A DNA stretch of 64,000 nucleotides from Deltaproteobacteria bacterium (GTDB lineage Bacteria > Desulfobacterota > DSM-4660 > Desulfatiglandales > Desulfatiglandaceae). The position numbers and the translations under genes were made by a program. The stretch lies in NCBI GenBank assembly GCA_019307815.1, contig JAFDIV010000003.1, positions 70,353-134,352 on the forward strand. The letters are read 5' to 3'. Below the pieces are notes generated by a model that did no database searches, was not told the origin of the DNA, and worked only from the letters and a program-made list of their open reading frames with translations. Shown one piece after another: positions 10,286-17,911 of the stretch; within the stretch, counting starts at the first letter, position 1, and the number at the start of each line of letters is the position of its first letter.

Positions 10286-10311
10286 CAAAACAAGATTGTA
10301 TACAGTATACG
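10282..10311 (+). promoter_or_regulatory. Candidate sigma70 promoter of the CoA-transferase/Etf/mutase operon
   Basis: TTGACA (10282-10287), an 18-base spacer, then TATACG (10306-10311). The -35 box overlaps the mltG stop codon. The long 5' region up to the CoA-transferase start at 10460 has no gene. Confidence 0.6.
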
Positions 10312-10313
10312 AT
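10295..10313. promoter_or_regulatory. Palindromic candidate operator over the -10 region
   Basis: ATTGTATACAGTATACGAT is symmetrical except for the central base and one mismatched pair. TGTATAC half-sites of this kind are typical of operators bound by GntR/FCD-family repressors. A GntR/FCD gene is the fifth gene of this same operon (14873), so autoregulation is a reasonable inference. Confidence 0.55.
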
Positions 10314-10459
10314 CCCACATATCCATCCATAATAATAATGTGGTAGTGCCATATGCTGATGCTCTAATACCTTGGATAATGCACCAGCATCTGTCTTGGC
10401 CTACGAGGAGGGAGTTCACGCGTCCCTTAAATGTGATCCAACTGTGCAGGAGGCTCGCC

Positions 10460-11650
10460 ATGGACCTTTTCAAGAAGATCACAGTCCTTTCTTTGGAACA
10501 GGCCACCGTGTTACCTTATCTTACCTTTTTGTTGGCCCAAGACGGAATGAGGGTCATCCGTATGGAACACCCCATATACGGGGATCCCAACCGTCTTATT
10601 GGGGAGGATGTCTTGGGCGAGGAAAGGATGAATTCCTATTTCCTCTGTATAAATGCGGGCAAAAAGGCCATTACCCTGAATCTGGCAGAGCCTGAGGGCA
10701 AGGAGCTTTTTAGGGAGCTGATTCAGAAGCTCAACGTGGATATCTTCGCAACAAATCAATTGCCGCGGAATTACAAGAAGCTGGGCATTGACTACGAATC
10801 CATGAGACAGATAAAGCCGGATATTATCTGGTTGGGTGTAACTGGTTTTGGCCCAGATAGTAACGAGGCAGCCTATGATCCCATTTTGCAGGCCCGTTCC
10901 GGTCTGATGGATTTGACCGGTGAAAAGGACGGAGATCCGCAGGTTCTTGGAATACCTCTCCCTGATATGGGGACCAGTGTTCACTCCTACGGGCTCTTGA
11001 TGAAGGCCCTATACAAGAGAGAAGCTACGGGTCAAGGCTCGTGTATAAATATGTCCATGTTCGAGTCATCCGTCTCTTGGCTTACGGTTCCCATTACCCA
11101 GACGGCAAGTTTTGGAAAACGTATCACCAGAAGGGGAAATACCCATGAATTCTTCGCACCAGTGTCCGTTTACCAAAGTAGCAATGGGTATGTATATCTA
11201 GCGGTGGGCAATGACAGACAATGGAAATCAATGGTGAGCTTGGATGCCTTCAAGGCACTGGACAAACCAGAGTACGAAAAGAATGAAGGCAGGATTAAAG
11301 ATGTGGAAAATCTCAATAGGGCCATTAATGAGATTACCAGAAACTACACGTCCGAAGAACTGATTGAGTTCTTCAAATCCATAACAGTCCCTATCAGTAA
11401 GATTCACACTGTTCCGGAAGTGCTTCAGGATCCTCTTGTGGAAAAAAGGCTGCTTTTTTCCAAGGATCCTGTTACAGGCAAAAAGATCACCCTGGCCCCA
11501 GCGCCAAACATGACCCCGTTTTTGGAGGCCTCGAGCAGAGAGCTCAGCTTTCCGCCTCGATTCGGAGAACATAACCGAGAGGTATTCTGCGAGATTATGG
11601 GGCATACAGAGGATGAATTAGAAAAATGGAAGGAGAAAAAAGTCATTTAG
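10460..11650 (+). CDS. CaiB/BaiF (class III) CoA-transferase
   Basis: Class III CoA-transferase of 396 residues that moves CoA between acyl-CoA and free acid in the cytoplasm. The catalytic Asp is D169 in the LGIPLPDMG segment, the same number as in formyl-CoA transferase. The family signature YDPILQARSGLMDLTG is at 139-154 and ATGQGSCINMSMFESS follows. I place the start at ATG 10460, 6 bases after AGGAGG; an upstream in-frame ATG at 10340 would add 40 residues without family similarity. It is the first gene of a catabolic operon with Etf, acyl-CoA dehydrogenase and mutase, so it probably activates the substrate as a CoA thioester. Confidence 0.9.
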   Translation: MDLFKKITVLSLEQATVLPYLTFLLAQDGMRVIRMEHPIYGDPNRLIGEDVLGEERMNSYFLCINAGKKAITLNLAEPEGKELFRELIQKLNVDIFATNQLPRNYKKLGIDYESMRQIKPDIIWLGVTGFGPDSNEAAYDPILQARSGLMDLTGEKDGDPQVLGIPLPDMGTSVHSYGLLMKALYKREATGQGSCINMSMFESSVSWLTVPITQTASFGKRITRRGNTHEFFAPVSVYQSSNGYVYLAVGNDRQWKSMVSLDAFKALDKPEYEKNEGRIKDVENLNRAINEITRNYTSEELIEFFKSITVPISKIHTVPEVLQDPLVEKRLLFSKDPVTGKKITLAPAPNMTPFLEASSRELSFPPRFGEHNREVFCEIMGHTEDELEKWKEKKVI

Positions 11651-11683
11651 AACCACCACATTTAACTAGGATGGAGTGCGACC

Positions 11684-12475
11684 ATGAACATTATTGTATT
11701 GGTTAAGCAGGTACCAGACACAACAGAGGTTAAACTGGACCCTAAGACAGGTAATCTTATCCGTGAAGGGATAGAGAGTATCATCAATCCTGACGACCGC
11801 TACGCCATTGAAGCGGCTGTTTCCCTCAAAGAGAGGCATGGAGGTAAGGTGACCGCCATTTCCATGGGACCTCCCCAGGCCATTGATGCCATTTCAGAGG
11901 CCATGGGCATGGGTGTGGACCAGGGCATTTTGCTCTCTGACAAGGCATTCGCCGGAGCAGATACCTGGGCCACTTCCTTTACCTTGGGAAAGGCCATTGA
12001 AAAGGTGGGAGAATTTGATCTTATCATTTGCGGCCGTCAGGCTATTGATGGAGATACGGCCCAAATCGGCCCCCAGGTGGCGGATTACTTGGATGTGCCT
12101 CAGGTGACCTATGTGTTTGATATAGAAAAGGTGGAAGAGGATGGCATTGTGGTAAAGAGGAGACTGGAGGACGGATTTGAGCGGATACAGTGCAGTCTGC
12201 CTGCCCTTTTGACAGTGATAGGGGAGCTCAATGAGCCTCGTTATCCCCTAGTGGACCGTTTGCTGGATGCTTGTAAGGAAAAGGCCCCCATCGCTGTATG
12301 GAATGCGGCTGACTTGGGAGTTCAGGTCAGTGAGGTGGGGCTGTCAGGGTCCCTTACACAGGTCATTAAGACCTTTGCTCCAAAGGTGGAAAGGCAGGGG
12401 CAGATACTTGAAGGTGACACCCAAACGGTGGTTGGTGAGCTGTTGGGAAAACTGAAGGAGAATAGACTTATATAA
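11684..12475 (+). CDS. etfB: Electron transfer flavoprotein beta subunit
   Basis: EtfB of 263 residues, the partner of the following EtfA, carrying electrons from the acyl-CoA dehydrogenase encoded downstream. The N-terminus NIIVLVKQVPDT, the INPDDRYAIEAA segment and GRQAIDGDTAQIGP are diagnostic. The GDTAQ loop is of the kind found in FixA/CarD-like and bifurcating Etf groups, but bifurcation cannot be shown from sequence alone. GGATGG precedes the ATG by about 8 bases. It lies 33 bases after the CoA-transferase gene. Confidence 0.93.
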   Translation: MNIIVLVKQVPDTTEVKLDPKTGNLIREGIESIINPDDRYAIEAAVSLKERHGGKVTAISMGPPQAIDAISEAMGMGVDQGILLSDKAFAGADTWATSFTLGKAIEKVGEFDLIICGRQAIDGDTAQIGPQVADYLDVPQVTYVFDIEKVEEDGIVVKRRLEDGFERIQCSLPALLTVIGELNEPRYPLVDRLLDACKEKAPIAVWNAADLGVQVSEVGLSGSLTQVIKTFAPKVERQGQILEGDTQTVVGELLGKLKENRLI

Positions 12476-12502
12476 CAGGATAAAGCCAAAGGAGACATGA
12501 CA

Positions 12503-13684
12503 ATGGCTGTATGGGTTGAAATTGATCTTTGTAATGGTTGTAAACGCTGCATTAAGGCTTGCCCTTATGGGGCAATGGAATTTGAAGATAATAAGGCCCA
12601 TGTGACAGAGCGCTGCACTTCTTGCGGGGCATGTATTGAGGTATGCAAGCAGGAAGCCATCAAAACGGACGTCAAACCAAAAGAGATCCCTGACTTTAGT
12701 GATAGAAAGGGTGTCTGGGTTGTTGCGGAACAAAGAGGTGGCGAGTTGAAGCGGGTCTCTCTGGAGCTATTGGGTAAGGCACAAGAGCTGGCTAGTGCGT
12801 TGAATCAAGAAGTGGCTGCCTTGCTGTTGGGCCATAAGGTATCTGGCCTGTGTGAACAATTGATCGAATACGGCGCTGAGAAGGTTTACCTGGCTGATCA
12901 CCCTGAACTAGCAGACTACAGGACCGTTCCTTATACCGATGTGGTTGAGTCTTTGATAAGACAGTACAAACCGAACATCCTGCTTATGGGTGCTACCCAT
13001 ATTGGCAGGGATTTGGCCCCTAGGGTCTCTAGAAGGGTAGGTGTAGGGCTTACCGCTGACTGCACTGAATTGAACATTGATCCTGAAGAGAAAATCCTGC
13101 TCCAAACGCGGCCTGCCTTTGGCGGGAATGTCATGGCTACAATTGCCAACCGTTATTCCCGACCACAAATGGCTACGGTCCGTCCAGGTGTTATGGAGGC
13201 CAAAAAACGGCCTGGCCTCAAGGGGGAAGTTATTACCCATGAGGTCCACTTGTCCCCCAAGGGCCTGGAAACGAAGATTTTGGAGGCTGTAACTGAGAAG
13301 AAAAAAGGTGTCAATTTGGTGAATGCCAAGGTGATTGTTGCAGGAGGCAGGGGCGTCGGTGATGCCAATGGATTCAAAAAACTTGAGGAGTTGGCAGAGG
13401 TGCTTGGAGGAGAACTGGCAGGTACCCGCGTTGCTGTTGAAGAAGGCTGGATACCGGTGGAGCGTCAGGTGGGGCAGACGGGTCAGACGGTAAGGCCGGA
13501 GCTGTACATTGCCTTTGGGATTTCAGGGGCTATCCAGCACCGCGCTGGGATGATGAATTCCAGGTATATTATTGCAGTGAATAAAGATCCCCGAGCGCCC
13601 ATTTTTCAGGTGTCGGATTGGGGTATTGTGGGTGATTTACACGATATTATCCCGGAGATGATTAGCCGGTTGAAAACGCAGTGA
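12503..13684 (+). CDS. etfA: Electron transfer flavoprotein alpha subunit with N-terminal two-cluster ferredoxin domain
   Basis: EtfA (about 393 residues) whose first 60 residues form a ferredoxin with CNGCKRCIKACP and CTSCGACIEVCK, so two 4Fe-4S clusters. The EtfA domain then follows, with the FAD signature GRGVGDANGF, VGQTGQTVRPELYIAFGISGAIQH and the C-terminal IIAVNKDPRAPIF. Fusion of a ferredoxin to EtfA is known in caffeyl-CoA reductase (CarE) and suggests electron exchange with ferredoxin. I choose the second ATG (12503), 8 bases after AAAGGAG; the ATG at 12497 is only 2 bases from it. The stop nearly abuts the next gene. Confidence 0.92.
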   Translation: MAVWVEIDLCNGCKRCIKACPYGAMEFEDNKAHVTERCTSCGACIEVCKQEAIKTDVKPKEIPDFSDRKGVWVVAEQRGGELKRVSLELLGKAQELASALNQEVAALLLGHKVSGLCEQLIEYGAEKVYLADHPELADYRTVPYTDVVESLIRQYKPNILLMGATHIGRDLAPRVSRRVGVGLTADCTELNIDPEEKILLQTRPAFGGNVMATIANRYSRPQMATVRPGVMEAKKRPGLKGEVITHEVHLSPKGLETKILEAVTEKKKGVNLVNAKVIVAGGRGVGDANGFKKLEELAEVLGGELAGTRVAVEEGWIPVERQVGQTGQTVRPELYIAFGISGAIQHRAGMMNSRYIIAVNKDPRAPIFQVSDWGIVGDLHDIIPEMISRLKTQ

Positions 13685-13700
13685 AATGGCGGAGGAAGGC

Positions 13701-14834
13701 ATGTTACGGTCAAAACCAGAAGAGTTGATTAGAAAGTCCATTGCCAAGTTTGTGGATAATGAGCTGATTCCAAGGGCCCAGGAGATTGATGGCAAGGGTG
13801 AGTTTCCCATGGAGATGTTCCAAAAGATTGGCAAGATGGGGGTCTTTGGAATCAGGTACCCGAAGAAAAAAGGAGGAAGCGGGGGAAACACTACCCTATT
13901 TTGTATTATCTGTGAAGAGCTGGCCAGGGGGCTCATGAGCGTTGCAGCCATCACGGCCATGCAATGTCTCATGGGTACCAATTTTCTGTTCCATTACGGG
14001 ACCGAGGAAATGCATGAGAAGTATTTCCTCCCTGCCATGCGAGGAGAAAAAATCTCATGCTTTTGCCTTACTGAGCCAGAGGCAGGATCAGACCTTGGCA
14101 ATGTGAGCACCCTGGCAACCAAGACAGAAGACGGCTTTGTAATAAATGGGATGAAAACATGGGTTACCAATGGCCCGGTGGCGGATTTTTATACCGTGCT
14201 GTGCCAGACAGATCCGGCGAAAAAGTTGCGCGGGCTGAATTTCTTCTTTATTCCTCGTGATACACCTGGATTTTCCCATAGCAAGCCCTTTGACCTGTTG
14301 GGTACGAGAACTTCAAAAATTTCAGAGATTTCATTCAATAATTGCAAAATACCACATGAGTATCGCCTTGGAGGGGAAGGCCAAGGTCTCAATAATTTGC
14401 TCTCTATTTTGGCGGAGATCAGGACCATGACAGCGGCCCTTGCTATCGGACTGCAGCGGGCCGCACTGGATGATTCGATCCGTTATGCCCATGAGCGGGC
14501 TCAGTTTGGGCGTACTATTAGTAAGTATCAGTTGATCCAGGCCAAAATTGCCAATATGGCCACCAATCTAGAGGCCTCGAAGCTATTGACATATAGGGCA
14601 ACCCGTATGATTGATGATAACCTTTCCTGCCTTAAAGAGGCTTCTATTGCGAAGTATTTCGCCACCGAAGCAGCATGCTCGGCTGGAGATGAGGTAACAC
14701 GGATCTTCGGGGCTTATGGGTATTCCATGGAATACAGTGCACAACGCTATTATCGAGATAACCGGTTCTTGCTCTACGGTGGAGGAACCCACGAAATTTT
14801 GCAGACTAACATTGCCAGATGGGCGGGCTTATAG
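13701..14834 (+). CDS. Acyl-CoA dehydrogenase with relocated catalytic base
   Basis: FAD-dependent acyl-CoA dehydrogenase of about 377 residues. The flavin-binding FCLTEPEAGSD and WVTNGP segments, the ERAQFGRTISKYQLIQAK region and the C-terminal TNIARWAGL are present. The usual catalytic Glu in IYEGT is absent (LYGGGTHEI). In isovaleryl-CoA dehydrogenase, where this position is also non-Glu, the base sits in an earlier helix. Here Glu in LAEIRTM, about residue 239 from this start, is the likely equivalent, which hints at a branched or otherwise unusual acyl-CoA. GGAGG lies 5 bases before ATG 13701; an earlier ATG at 13686 lacks a ribosome site. Confidence 0.92.
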   Translation: MLRSKPEELIRKSIAKFVDNELIPRAQEIDGKGEFPMEMFQKIGKMGVFGIRYPKKKGGSGGNTTLFCIICEELARGLMSVAAITAMQCLMGTNFLFHYGTEEMHEKYFLPAMRGEKISCFCLTEPEAGSDLGNVSTLATKTEDGFVINGMKTWVTNGPVADFYTVLCQTDPAKKLRGLNFFFIPRDTPGFSHSKPFDLLGTRTSKISEISFNNCKIPHEYRLGGEGQGLNNLLSILAEIRTMTAALAIGLQRAALDDSIRYAHERAQFGRTISKYQLIQAKIANMATNLEASKLLTYRATRMIDDNLSCLKEASIAKYFATEAACSAGDEVTRIFGAYGYSMEYSAQRYYRDNRFLLYGGGTHEILQTNIARWAGL

Positions 14835-14872
14835 GTGCCTGGTGTTATTTCTAGTGACAGCGGGAGATAAAT

Positions 14873-15547
14873 GTGGATATCTTCAGGGCAGTACCTGAGA
14901 GAAAATCCCTTGGGCAATTTGTTTACGAGGAGCTCAAAGGAGCCATCATAAATGGACAGCTTGCCCCAGGTGAACGAGTCGCGGAAAGCCGTATCGCTCA
15001 GGCCATGAAAATAAGCCGTACGCCTGTAAGGGAGGCCTTTCACAAACTTGAAAGAGAGGGCTGGATACGGCATTTGCCCAATAGTGGCTTTTTTGTGGCT
15101 GGCCTGAGCCGCCAGGATGTGGAAGAGACATTTGGAATCAGGAGTGCACTGGAAAGCTATGCTGCCCGACTTGCAGCCATTCGGCATACACCAGATGATC
15201 TGGTTCCCCTGCAAAAGAAGATTGAAGAATATCAAGAGCACATGGAAAAAGGAGATATCCAGTCACTTTTCAGGATCAACACAGAGTTTCATGACCTTCT
15301 TTACGCCTTGAGCCAGAGCCCGAAGCTGATCAAGATGATCAATGATGTAAGGGATCAAATCTACCGGTACAGAAGGGTGATTTTGAGGGTGAAGGGTATG
15401 GCAAGACGGAGTAATGAAGACCATAAATTGATGCTCCAATTTATTAGCAAAAGGGATGCCGAAGGTGTGGAGAAGCTGGTGAAGGAACACATACTGAGGG
15501 GGCAGAATGTGGTTTTGAAGGAATTTGATATGTGCCATTCAGACTGA
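14873..15547 (+). CDS. GntR-family transcriptional regulator with FCD ligand domain
   Basis: DNA-binding regulator of 224 residues. The winged helix (residues about 13-77) contains LAPGERVAESRIAQAMKISRTPVREAFHKLEREG. The FCD domain follows, with metal/ligand His residues in EFHDLLY, EDHKLML and KEHILRG. The start is a GTG after a GGGAG ribosome site. It sits inside the operon it probably controls, between the acyl-CoA dehydrogenase and mutase genes. The palindrome over the operon promoter (10295-10313) is the best candidate operator. The ligand is likely an acyl-CoA or acid intermediate, which is inference. Confidence 0.9.
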   Translation: MDIFRAVPERKSLGQFVYEELKGAIINGQLAPGERVAESRIAQAMKISRTPVREAFHKLEREGWIRHLPNSGFFVAGLSRQDVEETFGIRSALESYAARLAAIRHTPDDLVPLQKKIEEYQEHMEKGDIQSLFRINTEFHDLLYALSQSPKLIKMINDVRDQIYRYRRVILRVKGMARRSNEDHKLMLQFISKRDAEGVEKLVKEHILRGQNVVLKEFDMCHSD

Positions 15548-15595
15548 ATTCTTGGAAAAATGGTTTTGCGCGAAGAAATTTGAAGGTAGGAGATT

Positions 15596-16000
15596 ATGAA
15601 AATGGCTGAAAGAAAGATTAGGGTCTTGTTGGCCAAGCCGGGCTTGGATGGACATGACAGAGGAGCCAAGGTGGTGGCACATGCCTTGCGAGAGGCTGGT
15701 ATGGAGGTCATATACACAGGCCTTCATCAAACAGTGCCCAGCATTGTAAGTCAAGCAATACAGGAAGATGTTGATGTCATCGGACTTTCCATAATGTCTG
15801 GGGCCCATATCCCCATATGCAGGAGGTTGATGGACCTGCTCAAAGAGAAAGGGATTCAGGATAAGCTGATCGTGGTAGGAGGCGTGATCCCCAGCAGGGA
15901 TATTCCTGTGCTCGAAGAAATGGGGGTGGACGGCGTGTTTCCGGGGGGCAGTTATTTCAAGGACATTGTGGCATTCATTCAGGATAATGTGAAAAAGTAG
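15596..16000 (+). CDS. Coenzyme B12-binding subunit of an acyl-CoA mutase
   Basis: A free-standing cobalamin-binding domain of 134 residues. The base-off/His-on motif DGHDRG is at about 18-23, then GLSIMSGAH and VVGGVIP, the order seen in methylmalonyl-CoA mutase C-terminal domains. Together with the catalytic subunit encoded 118 bases downstream it forms the split (archaeal-type) mutase. The two subunits are on the same strand within the catabolic operon. No MeaB-type GTPase chaperone gene is visible nearby. Confidence 0.92.
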   Translation: MKMAERKIRVLLAKPGLDGHDRGAKVVAHALREAGMEVIYTGLHQTVPSIVSQAIQEDVDVIGLSIMSGAHIPICRRLMDLLKEKGIQDKLIVVGGVIPSRDIPVLEEMGVDGVFPGGSYFKDIVAFIQDNVKK

Positions 16001-16118
16001 CCCCGCATAGCGATGAAAAGGCGACCGCCTGTTCCATCGTTTTGCAAGACACGTTTTGAGAGGTGCATATCAGGAACTTTGAGGATGAAGATTCTTTACG
16101 TTCAATAAGGAGAAAGCC

Positions 16119-17747
16119 ATGGGAGTAGCAACATATATCAAAGACGAGAAAGATGCCATCAAAGAGGTAATCTTGCAATCGGGTATCAAGGTCAAGCCGG
16201 TCTATACGCCTGAAGATTTGGAGCGTATAGGATTTGACTATGAAAAGGATCTGGGCGACCCGGGAGAATTCCCTTTTACCAGGAGTCTCTATCCCTTGGG
16301 ATTTAGGAGCCGCAATTGGACTACGCGTCAGTACACAGGGTTTGGCACTCCTGAGGAGACCAACGAACGTTTCAAGCTCATGATATCCCATGGCCAAACG
16401 GGCCTGAATGTGGCCTTTGATCTGCCTACCCAAATGGGCTATGACTCGGATGATCCCATGGCCGAAGGGGAAGTGGGCCGGGTCGGGATGGCAGTGGACT
16501 CCCTTCAGGATTTCGAGATAGCATTCAAGGATATTGAGTTAAACAAGATCGGCTCTGGACTCACCATCAATGCAGTGGCCTCCGTTATGCTTGCCATGTA
16601 TCAGGCAGTAGCAGAGAAATTCGGTTACAAAAAGGAAGAAATATCGGCAACACCCCAAAACGATATTCTCAAGGAGATGGTGGGAAGGGGTGCGTGGATA
16701 TATCCAGTGGAGCCTGCGGTGAGGCTCATTGGAGATACTATTGAGTATTCCATGAAGGAATTGCCTAGGTGTAATCCAGTCTCGGTATGTGGGTACCATA
16801 TCCGAGAGTCGGGCTGTACTCCGGCCCAAGAGATTGCCTATGCCTTTGAGATTGCCTTTGCCTATATAGACAATGTGGTGGCCCGTGGATATAAGGCAGA
16901 GGATTTTGTGGGCCGATTCTCCTTTAACCTCAATATCTATGGGAATCTCTGGGAGAACGTGGCCAAGTTCAGGGCGGCTCGGAAGCTTTGGGCAAAGCTT
17001 TTGAGGGAACGTTATGGTGTCCAAAAGAAGAGAGCCCTCTTTTTGCGTGGTATCTTTGGTGGAGGGGGCTCGGGCATGACCAAACAGCAGCCTGAAAACA
17101 ACATTGTGAGAGGGGCCTATTATGCATTGACCGCAGCCCTTTCAGGGGCTCAGACAACAGCACTGTGTTCTTTTGATGAGGCCTACACCATTCCTACCAA
17201 GAGAGCTGCGCTGATCTCTTTGAGGACGTTTCAGATCCTGATGGATGAAATCGGTCTTAGGGATACGGTGGACCCATTAGCAGGCTCCTATTTTATGGAA
17301 ACCTTGACCAAGGAAATGGAAGAAAAGATCTTGGAGGAGATGGAAAAGATAGAAAAGATCGGGGGAATGATAGAGGCAGTATCGTCAGGATACGTTCAGA
17401 GGGAAGTGGCCCGCCAGGCCTATGAATATGAAAAGAAGCTCCAGGAAGGAAAGGTGATTAAGGTGGGTGTGAACAAGTACACCGAGGGTGAAGACATGGA
17501 AGTGGAGCTGCATGAATACAATGAGGAGTGGGCCCGCCAGCAGATCGAACGCCTAAAGGAGCTTCGCAGAACCCGAGACAATAAGGCCGTGAAGGATGCC
17601 TTGAAGGCCTTGGAAAAGGCTGCGAGGGAGCAAGAAAATGTCATGCCCTATCTGGTTGAGTGTTGTAAATGTTACGCAACAGTAGGGGAGATGGCCAATG
17701 TGTTCCGAGATGTCTTTGGCGAGCACGTGGAGCCCAATATATTTTGA
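16119..17747 (+). CDS. Acyl-CoA mutase large subunit (methylmalonyl-CoA mutase-like, divergent)
   Basis: Catalytic TIM-barrel subunit of 542 residues of a B12-dependent carbon-skeleton mutase. Residues that bind the migrating carboxylate in methylmalonyl-CoA mutase appear kept: Tyr in TTRQYTGFGT, Arg in EPAVRLIGD, and the active-site His in GYHIRESG. The NVAFDLPTQMGYDSD segment also fits. The CoA-binding region normally LRTHSQTSGWSLT reads LRGIFGGGGSGMT, and the TQSLHTNSYDEA segment reads AQTTALCSFDEA. Those changes place it outside the classical mutase, isobutyryl- and 2-hydroxyisobutyryl-CoA mutase patterns I know. It may act on methylmalonyl-CoA or a larger substituted malonyl/succinyl-CoA. 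Confidence 0.85.
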   Translation: MGVATYIKDEKDAIKEVILQSGIKVKPVYTPEDLERIGFDYEKDLGDPGEFPFTRSLYPLGFRSRNWTTRQYTGFGTPEETNERFKLMISHGQTGLNVAFDLPTQMGYDSDDPMAEGEVGRVGMAVDSLQDFEIAFKDIELNKIGSGLTINAVASVMLAMYQAVAEKFGYKKEEISATPQNDILKEMVGRGAWIYPVEPAVRLIGDTIEYSMKELPRCNPVSVCGYHIRESGCTPAQEIAYAFEIAFAYIDNVVARGYKAEDFVGRFSFNLNIYGNLWENVAKFRAARKLWAKLLRERYGVQKKRALFLRGIFGGGGSGMTKQQPENNIVRGAYYALTAALSGAQTTALCSFDEAYTIPTKRAALISLRTFQILMDEIGLRDTVDPLAGSYFMETLTKEMEEKILEEMEKIEKIGGMIEAVSSGYVQREVARQAYEYEKKLQEGKVIKVGVNKYTEGEDMEVELHEYNEEWARQQIERLKELRRTRDNKAVKDALKALEKAAREQENVMPYLVECCKCYATVGEMANVFRDVFGEHVEPNIF

Positions 17748-17911
17748 TTTGACAGGGATTTGATAATGCCTTTTCCTTTGCCTTACTGGTTATCTCATTC
17801 AGAGCGGCAGGGAATCGAAGAGATTTGGCAGCCTTGAGTAAGCCTCTTGTGACAGATCTTATACCTTTAGACAAATTCCCCTAGGATCTTGCTAATAGCT
17901 AGTGGGTTGGA

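Noticed and set aside
10340-10459. N-terminal 40-residue extension of the CoA-transferase
   Set aside because: It has no family similarity and lies in the promoter-proximal leader. The ATG at 10460 has an AGGAGG site.
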